From an uncultured Bacilli bacterium (GTDB lineage Bacteria > Bacillota_I > Bacilli_A > RF39 > UBA660), in NCBI GenBank assembly GCA_947628445.1, contig CANQZX010000024.1, forward strand, positions 1-15,278: a stretch of DNA of 15,278 nucleotides. The letters run 5' to 3'. Position 1 is the first letter of the stretch. Every line of letters begins with the position of its first letter. Below are positions 1 to 4,457 of the stretch, piece after piece. A program made the position numbers and the translations under genes. A model generated the notes under the pieces. That model ran no database searches. It saw only the letters and a program-made list of their open reading frames with translations, and was not told the DNA's origin.

Positions 1-56
1 ATAAACTCTAATAGTAAATAAATAAAGTACAAATCAGTATCAAACTTATATTTCAT
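1..56 (-). CDS. 5' end of a second copy of the 66-aa ORF (runs off the window)
   Basis: The ATG at 56-54 on the minus strand starts the same reading frame as the ORF at 1761-1961. The first 18 codons are identical because they lie in the 77-bp repeat; the rest is beyond the window edge. Unlike the copy at 1961, this copy has a good promoter upstream (142-169). In a closed 1905-bp circle the two would be one gene, and this end would be its true upstream region. Function unknown. Confidence 0.55.
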   Translation of the reverse strand, partial: MKYKFDTDLYFIYLLLEF

Positions 57-77
57 AAAAAACCTTTCCGATTATTT
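1..77. repeat. Left copy of an exact 77-bp direct repeat
   Basis: Bases 1-77 are identical to 1906-1982; the match breaks at base 78 (A against T). The repeat carries the ribosome site (GGAAAGG, minus strand) and the first 19 codons of a 66-aa ORF. The distance between copies is 1905 bp, a size typical of a minimal rolling-circle plasmid. The repeat begins at the first base of the window, so its true left limit cannot be seen. Its exact length equals a common assembler k-mer size, so it may mark a graph junction rather than a biological duplication. Confidence 0.95.
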
Positions 78-119
78 AGCATATTCTAAAAAATCTTCAT
101 ATGCTTCCGAGAAGCACAT
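72..119 (-). CDS. Possible 15-codon leader peptide ahead of the 66-aa ORF
   Basis: A minus-strand ATG at 119-117 opens a 15-codon frame (MCFSEAYEDFLEYAK) ending in TAA at 74-72, just before the GGAAAGG ribosome site of the next ORF. It lies downstream of the promoter at 142-169, and a GGTGG-rich stretch precedes the start at a plausible distance. A frame this short can occur by chance; there is no other support. If real, it could couple translation into the 66-aa ORF. Confidence 0.25.
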   Translation of the reverse strand: MCFSEAYEDFLEYAK

Positions 120-141
120 AATAAACCACCACCCGCGGTCT

Positions 142-169
142 ATTATAAATATTTTTTAATTCAAGTCAA
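142..169 (-). promoter_or_regulatory. Sigma-A-type promoter reading into the 66-aa ORF
   Basis: On the minus strand, TTGACT (169-164) and a perfect TATAAT (147-142) are separated by 16 bp. Transcription would start near 135 and run towards base 1, that is, into the ORF whose start is in the 77-bp repeat. An imperfect hairpin (ATAATA with TATTAT, plus ACC with GGT) at about 118-146 overlaps the start point. Confidence 0.6.
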
Positions 170-388
170 ATTTATCACCTACTATCTTCAATTTAATTAT
201 AAAAAAAATATAATAAAAAAACAAGAAAAACGGAAAAACCATTTTTCTAGTTCCTGAGTAGGTACATAAAAAAAGTAATATTCGAGTACAACTATATAGA
301 AAAAGAAGAATATAAATAGAACGAAAAAATACAAAAAACATTCTATCTAATATTATTATAAAAGACACTTAAAAAATTGTAAATAGCA

Positions 389-556
389 TTATTTATCTAA
401 AGTTTGAAGAATTTTATCCAACTGATAGATAAAAAAGTTTAACTTTTCTATTGTTTCATTAATAACAAACTTTAATTGATTAATCTTATAAAAATCTTTA
501 CCATTAGAATAAACAACATTACCTTTAATATTACTATTATTATTTTGATATTTCAT
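389..556 (-). CDS. 55-aa hypothetical protein downstream of rep
   Basis: An ATG at 556-554 opens 55 codons ending in TAA at 391-389. A strong ribosome site (AAAGGAG) lies 6 nt upstream. The gene starts 20 nt after the rep stop and is probably cotranscribed with it. The product begins MKYQNNNSNIKG and its C-terminal half (INETIEKL...YQLDKILQTLDK) is amphipathic and likely helical or coiled-coil. No family was recognised. By position it could be a small accessory or copy-control protein of the plasmid unit, but nothing in the sequence proves this. Confidence 0.55.
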   Translation of the reverse strand: MKYQNNNSNIKGNVVYSNGKDFYKINQLKFVINETIEKLNFFIYQLDKILQTLDK

Positions 557-576
557 TAAAAACTCCTTTCTTAAAA

Positions 577-1149
577 TTATTTACTAACGAAATTAACATA
601 TTTTATAATAGAATTATAATATCTACGAAAAATCACATCAAAATTATTAGAACAAACATATTTAGTCAATTCAACTTCTAACTTAACAGGATTTAAACCT
701 TTAAAGTCGTCTATAAAAGAATAGATATTTTCTAAAATCTCTTCTTCACTTAATAAATCGTCAAAAGCTTTAAAAAAAGAAGATTTAAAAGCATTAGAAA
801 CTATAACTTGAGATAGATCATATTGATATTTTTCTTCATTATCTAGATGTACTAAATACCTACAAGAAGCCCGGGGGCTCTTAATCCTTTGGATTAAGTT
901 TTTAGGTATTTCCAATCTTTTAGACAAACTAGTAATAGTTCTTGGATTATCTAGACTTAAGATTAAATGTACATGTTCCTTCTTCTCTTTTTCTTCAGGT
1001 ATATGCTTAATATAAGCATATTTTTTAAAACTACCTTTAATATCTTGCAAAATATCAATATAGTTTTCCCATTCGGGATAAAGTAAAATCATAAAATTAC
1101 GGCTTCGATTTTCTTCTATTTCTTCAGAAGAAGAATTAAAACTAGGCAA
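577..1149 (-). CDS. rep: Rolling-circle replication initiator, pMV158/RepB (Rep_2) type
   Basis: The predicted product (190 aa) is an HUH endonuclease that would nick its own double-strand origin and bind covalently to the 5' end. The HUH motif is HVH at residues 59-61. An extra His (H49) precedes it as a possible third metal ligand. The RYLVH motif has a likely catalytic Tyr at 98 and is followed by a KYQYD stretch typical of Rep_2 proteins; RepB of pMV158 has a similar layout (HUH near 55-57, Tyr 99, about 210 aa). I chose the TTG at 1149 because GGAGGTGG lies 9 nt upstream. The longer frame from 1191 runs through that ribosome site and an upstream palindrome. A matching nick site lies 120 bp upstream. 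The remaining C-terminal part would be the oligomerisation region. Confidence 0.85.
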   Translation of the reverse strand: MPSFNSSSEEIEENRSRNFMILLYPEWENYIDILQDIKGSFKKYAYIKHIPEEKEKKEHVHLILSLDNPRTITSLSKRLEIPKNLIQRIKSPRASCRYLVHLDNEEKYQYDLSQVIVSNAFKSSFFKAFDDLLSEEEILENIYSFIDDFKGLNPVKLEVELTKYVCSNNFDVIFRRYYNSIIKYVNFVSK

Positions 1150-1182
1150 ATATATCCACCTCCAATCATTTAAAAATACATA

Positions 1183-1201
1183 TACGAACAATTTGTTCGT
1201 A
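1183..1201. promoter_or_regulatory. 19-bp palindrome in the rep leader, operator-like
   Basis: TACGAACAA and TTGTTCGTA are perfect 9-bp inverted arms around a single central T. The element sits between the candidate rep promoter (1221-1249) and the rep ribosome site (1163-1156). It could be an operator for a copy-control repressor, or an RNA hairpin in the rep leader. It resembles a Bacillus LexA box, but the spacing is one base too long. Confidence 0.45.
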
Positions 1202-1220
1202 AAAAATAAATAATTTCCCG

Positions 1221-1249
1221 AATATATGCACCTTCCAGACGATGCACAA
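1221..1249 (-). promoter_or_regulatory. Candidate rep promoter
   Basis: On the minus strand, TTGTGC (1249-1244) and TATATT (1226-1221) are 17 bp apart. The -35 is poor (3 of 6) and the -10 good (5 of 6). Short GCAC-containing repeats (ATGCAC at 1226 and 1242, GCACAAA at 1244 and 1253) overlap it and could be initiator-binding iterons that also autoregulate rep. Confidence 0.35.
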
Positions 1250-1255
1250 AAAGCA

Positions 1256-1288
1256 CAAATAACCTATAGTCGTAGTAAAGGTTATTTG
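1256..1288 (-). other. Double-strand origin (dso) of rolling-circle replication with nick loop
   Basis: CAAATAACCT (1256-1265) and AGGTTATTTG (1279-1288) form a perfect 10-bp stem with a 13-nt loop. Read on the minus strand, the loop contains TACTACGAC (1277-1269), which I recall as the conserved nick nonamer of the pMV158 plasmid family, cleaved between G and A; here that is between 1271 and 1270. The site is upstream of a Rep_2-type initiator gene, as in that family. Hairpin, nonamer and matching Rep class together make the assignment strong. Confidence 0.8.
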
Positions 1289-1370
1289 TAGCGCTACCGC
1301 GATGGGCTATCTCGCCCATACCTCGAGCAATATTTTTTTGATTGCCCAGTACTGGGGCAATTCAAAAAAA
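1288..1370. repeat. Run of inverted repeats beside the origin
   Basis: Three structures follow the dso: a perfect 10-bp palindrome GTAGCGCTAC (1288-1297); a 6-bp stem ATGGGC/GCCCAT with loop TATCTC (1302-1319); and a long cruciform (1333-1370) made of T7-G-ATTGCCC and GGGCAAT-TC-A7 with one bulged base. The last has no U-run outside its stem, so it is not a standard terminator for the ORF that ends at 1379. Such regions in small rolling-circle plasmids often hold the lagging-strand (sso) origin. No sso consensus was recognised. Confidence 0.6.
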
Positions 1371-1378
1371 CATTTTAA

Positions 1379-1753
1379 TTATAAGTTTTTAAAACGCTCA
1401 TACCTATGATTATTTTGATTATATTTAAAACCTAAAGTTTTCATTAATCTAGAATAATTAAAATGATTTTTAATATTTAATTTTTCTTTTATTTCCTCAG
1501 TATAAACAACATCCATATTTTTTACATAATCACTAATTAATTTTGAATAGGAGGTTTTAGAGTGAAACTCTTCAAATAAACCATAAGAGGGAATAGTATT
1601 ATCAGTACGAACAAACTCATAAGAAATAAGATTATCAAAAGTACGAATAATTCTTTGCTCAGCGGCTTTTTTAGTTTTACTATCTACATATATTAAAGAA
1701 CTATCAAGAAGATTAGTTATAGGATTTTTAAGATTAATTTTATAAACTAGCAT
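1379..1753 (-). CDS. 124-aa hypothetical protein of the plasmid unit
   Basis: The ATG at 1753-1751 has AGGTG 4 nt upstream, and the gene begins 7 nt after the stop of the 66-aa ORF, so the two are probably cotranscribed. The protein is soluble, Lys/Asn-rich and without membrane segments. The N-terminal part (MLVYKINLKNPIT...SLIYVDSKTKKAAEQRI) looks like a beta-strand/helix unit. The C-terminal third (EEIKEKLNIKNHF then YSRLMKTLGFKYNQNNH) could be a small winged-helix-like DNA-binding fold. No family was recognised. A role in replication control is suggested only by position next to the origin. Confidence 0.6.
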   Translation of the reverse strand: MLVYKINLKNPITNLLDSSLIYVDSKTKKAAEQRIIRTFDNLISYEFVRTDNTIPSYGLFEEFHSKTSYSKLISDYVKNMDVVYTEEIKEKLNIKNHFNYSRLMKTLGFKYNQNNHRYERFKNL

Positions 1754-1760
1754 AAAACAC

Positions 1761-1961
1761 CTATAAATTATTTAAAGAACTTTCTAAATAAGAAGAAATG
1801 TAATACGCGCCACAAGAACAAGAAGAAAATAAAATATCAGAAATACAATTAGATAAATCTAAAAACTTTTTTCTAATTCTCTTTGGCATTGTTAAATCAT
1901 TTTGTATAAACTCTAATAGTAAATAAATAAAGTACAAATCAGTATCAAACTTATATTTCAT
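1761..1961 (-). CDS. 66-aa hypothetical protein of the plasmid unit
   Basis: The ATG at 1961-1959 has GGAAAGG 6 nt upstream; both lie inside the 77-bp repeat. The product begins MKYKFDTDLYFIYLLLEF and has a basic middle (PKRIRKKF) and three Cys in a CISDILFSSCSCG stretch. It is the first gene of the minus-strand series 66-aa ORF, 124-aa ORF, origin, rep, 55-aa ORF. In this copy the upstream sequence differs from the left copy and shows no clear promoter. Function unknown. Confidence 0.5.
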   Translation of the reverse strand: MKYKFDTDLYFIYLLLEFIQNDLTMPKRIRKKFLDLSNCISDILFSSCSCGAYYISSYLESSLNNL

Positions 1962-1982
1962 AAAAAACCTTTCCGATTATTT
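1906..1982. repeat. Right copy of the 77-bp direct repeat; junction with flanking DNA
   Basis: Identical to 1-77. To its right the sequence no longer resembles 78 onward, so base 1982/1983 is the visible junction between the 1905-bp unit and the flanking DNA. No other copy is visible in the window. Confidence 0.95.
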
Positions 1983-2026
1983 TACAAAATAAGTCTAAAT
2001 CCCACATTTCGCCCCATTATTTAGGC

Positions 2027-2054
2027 AAAAAGCTCACTAAAAAGTGAGTTTTTT
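2027..2054. terminator. Bidirectional terminator after the nuclease-like gene
   Basis: CTCACT (2033-2038) and AGTGAG (2043-2048) form a stem around AAAA, flanked by A5 on the left and T6 on the right, so both strands read as stem plus U-run. On the minus strand it begins five bases after the restored stop of the decayed nuclease gene (2059), which supports that stop as the original end of the gene. Confidence 0.75.
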
Positions 2055-2058
2055 ATTG

Positions 2059-2434
2059 TTAACGATTAATAATATAACTTAATTCTTTAAGTCTTGCTAT
2101 TTTTTTGTCATTAACAGGATAAACTGTAGCAAACATATGGTTTTTTATTCTTTCGTAAATTTAATTTTACAACTACACATACATTCTCATCAATTTTTTT
2201 AAAATATAACAAGGATTTTTTATATGGGTCATAATACACAAATATTGGTTTTTCAATAATTTCTGGAATTTTTGACATAGTGTGATTATAACTATCAACA
2301 CTTAAAAATTCTTTTACATGCTTTGCAACATGTAAATATAAAGTTAATGATTGCACTATCTCAGCATTTCTATATTCATATAACTTATATCTTTCCACTA
2401 CCTCATCAGATATTATACCAACTTTTTTATTAAT
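2059..2434 (-). pseudogene. Frameshifted PBECR/RelE-Barnase-like nuclease gene
   Basis: The frame read from 2434 gives INKKVGIISDEVVERY, then a long alpha/beta stretch with EIIEKPIFVYYDP, KSLLYFKKIDENVCVVVKLN and NKKPYV. It then runs into a premature stop at 2113-2111. Removing one T from the T3 run at 2133-2131 restores ATVYPVNDKKIARLKEL and a stop at 2061-2059, just before a terminator. The pattern (I-P-E-I-I..P....Y.P..KS...K..D....V.VKL...YVATVYPV) matches, as I remember it, small phage- and toxin-associated nucleases of the PBECR group. A good ribosome site (AAAGGAG, 2444-2438) is present but no ATG follows it in frame; the nearest candidate is ATT at 2434, 3 nt away. So both start and frame look damaged. 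A sequencing or assembly error in T3 is the alternative. Confidence 0.6.
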
Positions 2435-2455
2435 GTTCTCCTTTATAATAAAATT

Positions 2456-2484
2456 AGCCCACAGTTTTACAACTATGGGCTTTT
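2456..2484. terminator. Strong hairpin terminator between structured RNA and nuclease gene
   Basis: AGCCCACAGTT (2456-2466) and AACTATGGGCT (2471-2481) form an 11-bp stem with one mismatch on the plus strand (a G-U pair on the minus strand) and a 4-nt loop. On the minus strand it is followed by AATTTTATT, then the AAAGGAG of the nuclease gene. On the plus strand it is followed by TTTT. It would separate the structured RNA upstream from the gene downstream. Confidence 0.65.
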
Positions 2485-2597
2485 AGAATAATTTAGTAGT
2501 CTCCCAGTCCTACATGTATTCTTTCGGCATTGCCTACTCTAACCTTATAAAATAAGGCGTTAGTGCAAGAAGAATTTTACACCCTTAAATTATTCTA
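2484..2597 (-). ncRNA. Unassigned structured RNA with a three-way-junction fold
   Basis: TAGAATAATTTA and TAAATTATTCTA (2484-2495, 2586-2597) close a 114-nt domain with a perfect 12-bp stem. Read on the minus strand, an arm then builds up from stacked short helices: GTGT/ACAT, ATTCTT/AAGAAT, TTGC/GCAA, CTAA/TTAG and CCTTAT/ATAAGG. A second hairpin, GTAG/CTAC (2513-2496), has a G-rich 10-nt loop. The number of nested pairings in such AT-rich DNA suggests a real RNA. I compared it mentally with 5S, 6S, SRP RNA, T-box and common riboswitches and found no match. It lies between a promoter (2697-2725) and a terminator on the minus strand. The plus strand could fold equally well, so orientation is inferred from those signals. 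Confidence 0.5.
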
Positions 2598-2639
2598 TTT
2601 AATATTATGATTATTATTATTATTATTATTCATAATATT
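2595..2639 (-). other. ATT trinucleotide repeat in a hairpin; possible Asn-rich leader peptide
   Basis: AATATTATG (2601-2609) and CATAATATT (2631-2639) are perfect inverted arms around seven tandem trinucleotides. Read on the minus strand, an ATG at 2633-2631 opens a 12-codon frame with seven AAT codons in a row (Met-Asn7-His-Asn-Ile-Lys) ending in TAG at 2597-2595. A weak GAAGTGA precedes it. This could be a translated leader, a slippage-prone repeat, or simply a loop. Confidence 0.3.
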
Positions 2640-2646
2640 CACTTCA

Positions 2647-2690
2647 AATTTTTAATAAAACATTAAAAATTCGAGGGACAATTTTTTGTC
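2647..2690 (-). other. Two further hairpins at the 5' end of the structured transcript
   Basis: GACAA/TTGTC (2677-2690) and a perfect 10-bp stem AATTTTTAAT/ATTAAAAATT (2647-2656, 2662-2671) lie one after the other. With a transcription start near 2690, the minus-strand RNA would begin with the first hairpin, then the second, the trinucleotide hairpin and the 114-nt domain. Confidence 0.45.
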
Positions 2691-2696
2691 AATAAA

Positions 2697-2725
2697 CTTA
2701 TACCATTTTTTCTACAAAAGTGCAA
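2697..2725 (-). promoter_or_regulatory. Extended -10 promoter for the structured RNA
   Basis: On the minus strand, TATAAG (2702-2697) is preceded by TGG, giving an extended -10. A weak -35, TTGCAC (2725-2720), is 17 bp upstream. Initiation would fall near 2690, at the start of the first hairpin. Confidence 0.5.
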
Positions 2726-2962
2726 GTTTTTTATGAAGGTTCGCTTATATTTTACTAATTTATAATAAGTTAACTAATGCTTAAGCTTATAATAATAAAT
2801 ATTAGGTGTTATTTCCTCATTCTATAATAGTAACAATTTTTTTAGTAGCTCTTAATTTCTTATAATAATTTTACCTTCAATTTGCCACAATAATAAAGTG
2901 ATTAGTCTGAAAAATAATCTTTTTCATGATTATGTGAGCCTTGAATGAAGTGAAAGGAATGT
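2726..2962. other. AT-rich intergenic stretch upstream of the LigD-like gene
   Basis: No gene or stable structure is visible. TATAAT occurs at 2761, 2788, 2823 and 2861 on the plus strand, but none has a recognisable -35 at 16-18 bp, so the promoter of the LigD-like gene is not assigned. Confidence 0.5.
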
Positions 2963-4378
2963 GTGGTTAAAATGGTTAATAAATTAAAAAACTACCAAAC
3001 AAAACGGAATTTTCAAAAAACACCTGAGCCAAAAGGAAAAGTAGCTAAAAGCCAAAAGGCGCTACATTTTTGTGTACAACATCATCTAGCGCGAAAAGAT
3101 CATTATGATTTTCGTTTAGAATGGCAAGGTGTTTTAAAAAGTTGGACTGTCCCTAAAGGTCCATCATATAATCCCCAAGATAAAAGACTCGCTATTATGG
3201 TAGAAGATCATCCTTTAAGTTATCGCTCCTTTGAAGGGGTTATCCCCGCCGGAGAATATGGGGGTGGCACGGTCATGCTTTGGGATGAAGGAACCTGGGA
3301 ACCCGTTACCAAAATCCCCCAAAACTTTAAAACCAATATTCTTAAATTTAAATTAAATGGCCAAAGATTAAAGGGCTTATTTACCCTAGTTCATTTTAAA
3401 GATAATAATTGGTTACTAATTAAAGATGCCGACGAATTCCACTTATTTAAAAACATTGAAGAGTTTGCGACCAGTATTAAAACTAAGCGCACTATGGAGG
3501 AAATTACCCAAGATAAACCCAGTAAAAATAATACGGATTTAAAGAAAAATATAATTGAAAATATCACGATAACTAATCCGGATAAAGTAATATTTAAAAG
3601 ACCCCAAATTACGAAAAAAGACATTGCCTTATATTACCAAAAAGTAGCGCCACGAATGCTGCCTTTTTTAAAAAATCGCTTAGTGAGTTTTCTTTGTAAT
3701 CCTGATGGCTTTAACGGCGAAAAGTTTTTTAAAAAACATTTGAATACTAATAATCCGGAAATTGGCAAAATTAATTTAGGTTCCAAATTAAAGAAAAAAG
3801 ATTACTATTACATTAAAAATACCGAGGGCTTAATTGCCGAGGTTCAAATGAATAGTTATGAGTTCCATCTATGGGGAAGTACAATTAAAGATCTTAATCA
3901 TCCTGATATCATGGTTTTTGACCTTGATCCGGATGAAAAATTAAGTTTAGTTAAACTACGCCAAGGAGTTAGGGATTTAAAAGAAATATTGGATGAACTT
4001 GGTTTAAAATCATATCTTAAAACTAGTGGCGGTAAAGGTTATCATGTCGTTATTCCGGTTAAAGAGAAAGTAACTTGGCAAAAATTTCGAAATATCAGCA
4101 AAGCCATCGCGGAATTAATGGAAACAAAATGGCCCGATAAATACACCAGCAATATCCGGAAAAATAAACGAACGGGTCGGATTTTTATTGATTGGATTAG
4201 AAATACCAAAGGGGCTACCAGTGTATGTCCCTACTCGATTCGTTTAAGAAAAAAATGTGCCGTTTCCATGCCCATTGCTTGGGAAGATTTAACCAAAATT
4301 AAACCCGCGGAAATTACTATGGCTAAGGCGCTTAAAATGCTTGAGCAAAAAGATCCTTGGTCTAATTTTTTCTCTTAA
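2963..4378 (+). CDS. ligD: LigD-like protein: 3'-phosphoesterase plus polymerase domains, no ligase
   Basis: This would be a DNA end-processing enzyme of the bacterial NHEJ type. Residues ~25-165 form the 3'-phosphoesterase domain: VQHH (H41), HYDFRLE (H47, D49, R51), SWTVPKGP and VEDHPLSY (H83, Y87), which match the metal-binding residues known for Pseudomonas LigD. Residues ~198-465 form the primase-like polymerase domain: FDLDP (D320, D322), SGGKGYH (355-361), FIDWIRN (third Asp, D410) and the PYSIR/VSMPIAW ending. Full LigD proteins also carry an ATP-dependent ligase domain; here only a 30-residue linker joins PE to POL. No Ku gene is in the window. The GTG at 2963 has AAAGGA 4 nt upstream; ATG at 2972 is an alternative start. 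All catalytic residues listed are intact, so it is probably functional. Confidence 0.85.
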   Translation: MVKMVNKLKNYQTKRNFQKTPEPKGKVAKSQKALHFCVQHHLARKDHYDFRLEWQGVLKSWTVPKGPSYNPQDKRLAIMVEDHPLSYRSFEGVIPAGEYGGGTVMLWDEGTWEPVTKIPQNFKTNILKFKLNGQRLKGLFTLVHFKDNNWLLIKDADEFHLFKNIEEFATSIKTKRTMEEITQDKPSKNNTDLKKNIIENITITNPDKVIFKRPQITKKDIALYYQKVAPRMLPFLKNRLVSFLCNPDGFNGEKFFKKHLNTNNPEIGKINLGSKLKKKDYYYIKNTEGLIAEVQMNSYEFHLWGSTIKDLNHPDIMVFDLDPDEKLSLVKLRQGVRDLKEILDELGLKSYLKTSGGKGYHVVIPVKEKVTWQKFRNISKAIAELMETKWPDKYTSNIRKNKRTGRIFIDWIRNTKGATSVCPYSIRLRKKCAVSMPIAWEDLTKIKPAEITMAKALKMLEQKDPWSNFFS

Positions 4379-4406
4379 AAATTTTTAACAAAATGCCGCC
4401 AATCCC

Positions 4407-4435
4407 TTGACTTTATATATATATATATATATACT
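4407..4435 (+). promoter_or_regulatory. Promoter with TA-repeat spacer (spacer 17 bp)
   Basis: TTGACT (4407-4412) and TATACT (4430-4435) are 17 bp apart. The spacer is one T followed by eight TA units, and the TA run (ten units, 4414-4433) continues into the -10. Initiation near 4442 gives a leader of only a few bases before AGGTGA (4447-4452). Slippage by one unit would change the spacer by 2 bp, so transcription of the acyltransferase gene could switch. At 17 bp the allele shown should be active. Confidence 0.7.
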
Positions 4436-4457
4436 TAGCCTTAAATAGGTGATTAAA

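Noticed and set aside
156..368. 70-aa minus-strand ORF rich in Phe/Ile
   Set aside because: GTG start with no ribosome site and low-complexity AT-rich sequence that gives hydrophobic residues by chance. No further signal was seen in 170-388.
1184..1200. LexA (SOS) box in the rep leader
   Set aside because: CGAAC and GTTCG are present but separated by 5 bases; the Bacillus box needs 4. Kept only as a generic palindrome.
2484..2597. Divergent 5S rRNA, 6S RNA or SRP RNA
   Set aside because: It contains short 5S-like words (GCCGAA, GAGTAGG, GGGAGAC) and a closing stem of suitable length, but in the wrong order for 5S. SRP loop motifs are missing and it is too short for 6S.
3391..3624. ORF antisense to the LigD-like gene
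   Set aside because: Shadow frame of a well-supported coding region; the same holds for frames antisense to pnp (9094-9471, 10372-10566), rplT (11425-11679) and the surface-protein gene (13682-13967).
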